Positions 62,660-64,000 of a stretch of DNA of 64,000 nucleotides are shown here, piece by piece. A model generated the notes under the pieces. It was not told where the DNA came from and ran no database searches. It was given only the letters and a program-made list of their open reading frames with translations. How positions within the stretch are numbered: position 1 is the stretch's first letter; each line of letters starts with the position of its first letter. The DNA lies in the NCBI RefSeq assembly GCF_018613895.1, contig NZ_JAGGPH010000015.1:20683-84682 (forward strand), read 5' to 3'. The translations under genes were made by a program, and so were the position numbers. The stretch comes from Curtobacterium sp. ISL-83. Its GTDB lineage: Bacteria > Actinomycetota > Actinomycetes > Actinomycetales > Microbacteriaceae.

Positions 62660-64000
62660 AGTCGGCTGCGGATCCGTCGACGTCGCGGGGGTTGTCGTCG
62701 TCGACCTCGCCGGGTTCGTCGGCAGGGCCGGGCTCGTCGATCCCGTCGTCGGGCTCGTCGAGTTCGTCGAGGTCGTCGAGTTCGTCGACGTCGTTGAGCT
62801 GGACCGCTCCGTCGACCCGACCGGGCTCGTCGGCCCGTTCGGGTCCGTCGGACCGTTCGGGTTCGCCGGGCTGCTCGAACTCGTCGGACCGCCCAGGCTC
62901 GTCTGGCTGCTCGAACTCGTCATCCCCGTCTCCGGGTTCGACTTCGATCGTTTCCTCGACCACATCAACTGTCTCCCAAGCGTTCTCGTCGGAGGCCTCG
63001 GCGAGGGCTTCGGCCGCCCGATCGACACGGGCCCACCACTCGTCGGCCTCGTCCTGGCGACCGAGCTCCTCGAGCGTGGCCGCGTAAGCACTGTAGAGCG
63101 CCGGAGACCACGTGTAGGCCGTCGACGGGTCGAGCTGTGGAATCTCCAGCTCGCCGAGCGCCGCTGTGGGATTCCCGAGGTCGAGACGAGCTCCGGACAT
63201 GGCGATCGCGAGCTCGACCTGCACAGGGACGTCGAGCGAAGCTCGGTCGACCGATCGGCCCAGCTCGAGCGCACGTTCGGGACGTCCGAGACCGCGCTCG
63301 CAGTCGACCATCATCGGCAGCTGGTCGTTCCGCCCGGAGATCCGACGGTACGTCCGCAGTTCGCGGAGCGCCGTCGCGAAGTCGCCCAGCCGGTAGGCCG
63401 TGATCGCCGCGGTCTCACGGACGACACCGACACGACCGGCACGCCGGGCGGCACTCAGGGCGTGCTGGTTGGCGGTCTCAGGGTCGTCGTCAACCAAGAG
63501 CGCGGCGGCGATCAGGTGCCGGGCGACCCAGTCCGCGTTGTCCTTGCTGAGGGTCTTGAGTTCGGCGCGGGCCACCTTGTCGAGGTCGCGCGCATCGATC
63601 TCCTCGGGGATCTCGGGGTCCTCGTGCCTCGGCCGGATCGACTTGATGCCGTAGGGGTCGCGGTCTTCCCAGTCGTCACGGGCTGCCTCACCGAAGCGGG
63701 CGCCGACGTGACGTGTGCCGTCCCCGAAGCGCCGCCGCTCGTCGCCATCCCGCGCCGGCCGGTCGGAGCCCCCGCGGAACGGACGATCGCCGTCACGCCG
63801 AGGCCGGTCGCCATCGCGGGAAGGACGGTCGGAACCGCCACGGTACGGACGGTCACCGTCACGAGCCGGACGGTCAGAACCACCACGGTACGGACGGTCA
63901 CCGTCACGAGCGGGACGGTCAGAACCACCACGATACGGACGGTCACCGTCACGAGCGGGACGGTCAGAACCACCACGATACGGACGGTCACCATCACGAG
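62658..64000 (-). CDS. TPR-like protein with Arg/Gly-rich repeats and acidic tail (5' end outside window)
   Basis: The frame is open to the window's right edge. N-terminal part: tandem 15-residue units RDGDRPYRGGSDRPA (63826-64000), RGG-like and likely disordered. After GIKSIRPRHEDPEIPEEIDA comes a helical TPR-like region (LSKDNADWVARHLIAAALLV, TANQHALSAARRAGRVGVVR, ALRELRTYRRISGRNDQLP). The C-terminal ~110 residues are Glu/Asp/Pro-rich. Similar proteins sit beside tlyA and HAD genes in actinobacteria. Function unknown; RNA binding is plausible from RGG-like repeats. An internal GTG at 63575 is possible but would cut off conserved sequence. Confidence 0.75.
   Translation of the reverse strand, partial: RDGDRPYRGGSDRPARDGDRPYRGGSDRPARDGDRPYRGGSDRPARDGDRPYRGGSDRPSRDGDRPRRDGDRPFRGGSDRPARDGDERRRFGDGTRHVGARFGEAARDDWEDRDPYGIKSIRPRHEDPEIPEEIDARDLDKVARAELKTLSKDNADWVARHLIAAALLVDDDPETANQHALSAARRAGRVGVVRETAAITAYRLGDFATALRELRTYRRISGRNDQLPMMVDCERGLGRPERALELGRSVDRASLDVPVQVELAIAMSGARLDLGNPTAALGELEIPQLDPSTAYTWSPALYSAYAATLEELGRQDEADEWWARVDRAAEALAEASDENAWETVDVVEETIEVEPGDGDDEFEQPDEPGRSDEFEQPGEPERSDGPERADEPGRVDGAVQLNDVDELDDLDELDEPDDGIDEPGPADEPGEVDDDNPRDVDGSAAD
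63826..64000. repeat. 45-bp tandem repeats inside the TPR gene
   Basis: About four copies of a 45-bp unit (boundaries near 63826, 63871, 63916, 63961) are nearly identical; units further left are degenerate. Being multiples of three, they keep the frame and encode the 15-residue RG-rich unit. Confidence 0.85.

Noticed and set aside
63826..64000. CRISPR array
   Set aside because: The 45-bp units are contiguous without spacers, in frame, and encode a protein repeat.

Overview
This 64-kb window is a chromosomal segment of a high-GC actinobacterium. Gene content (actinobacterial nrdHIEF, DUF2510, DUF6458, DUF3516 helicase, a recN-nadK-tlyA-HAD-TPR cluster) and codon use point to the Microbacteriaceae, probably a Curtobacterium-like organism. 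The genus is an inference, because no rRNA or tRNA gene is visible. Genes are tightly packed, stop/start overlaps of 1-14 bases are common, and many GTG and TTG starts are used.

Layout. 1-5.5 kb: end of a 5-oxoprolinase locus (pxpB, pxpC), a small ABM monooxygenase, and the opposing DUF969-DUF979-DUF2891 operon with a divergent GntR regulator; this looks like 5-oxoproline uptake and use. 5.5-10 kb: an inositol/sugar operon (MFS porter, dehydrogenase, TIM-barrel isomerase) facing a LacI regulator across a perfect 16-bp operator. 10-22.5 kb: housekeeping and stress genes (phospholipase D-like protein, TerC, MFS pump, aldo/keto reductase, cold-shock-like protein, SDR, TetR regulators). 22.5-25.6 kb: LysR regulator and the folate-independent methionine synthase pair mesX-mesD. 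25.7-28.8 kb: a compact operon of secreted protein, PLDc_N-like peptide, beta-lactamase-fold protein, SdpI-family protein and a frameshifted CPBP protease, which resembles a toxin/immunity locus. 29.1-30.6 kb: a secreted repeat protein and a PRC-barrel protein. 30.8-34.7 kb: a TetR gene remnant followed by an AT-richer island with two adjacent reverse transcriptases, which I read as a type 3 defence-associated RT system (Drt3a/Drt3b). Just downstream of drt3b is a strongly structured candidate ncRNA carrying a single-stranded CACACAC tract. 34.75-38.9 kb: nrdHIEF with tandem NrdR boxes; the RT pair sits 26 bases behind nrdF on the same strand. 39-55.9 kb: transporters, reductases, RNase HI, DUF3516 helicase, two related luciferase-like oxidoreductases, a methyltransferase with an ArsR regulator and its MFS target, xerD and a Nudix hydrolase. 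56-64 kb: pyrG, then recN, nadK, tlyA, a small ORF, a HAD-IIA phosphatase and a TPR protein, mostly coupled by overlaps.

The most notable features are the DRT3 module with its candidate templating RNA, its placement directly behind ribonucleotide reductase (the dNTP source), the MesX/MesD system, and a family of intergenic palindromes built on GGAGGCGCGG...CCGCGCCTCC, including one perfect 54-bp palindrome.
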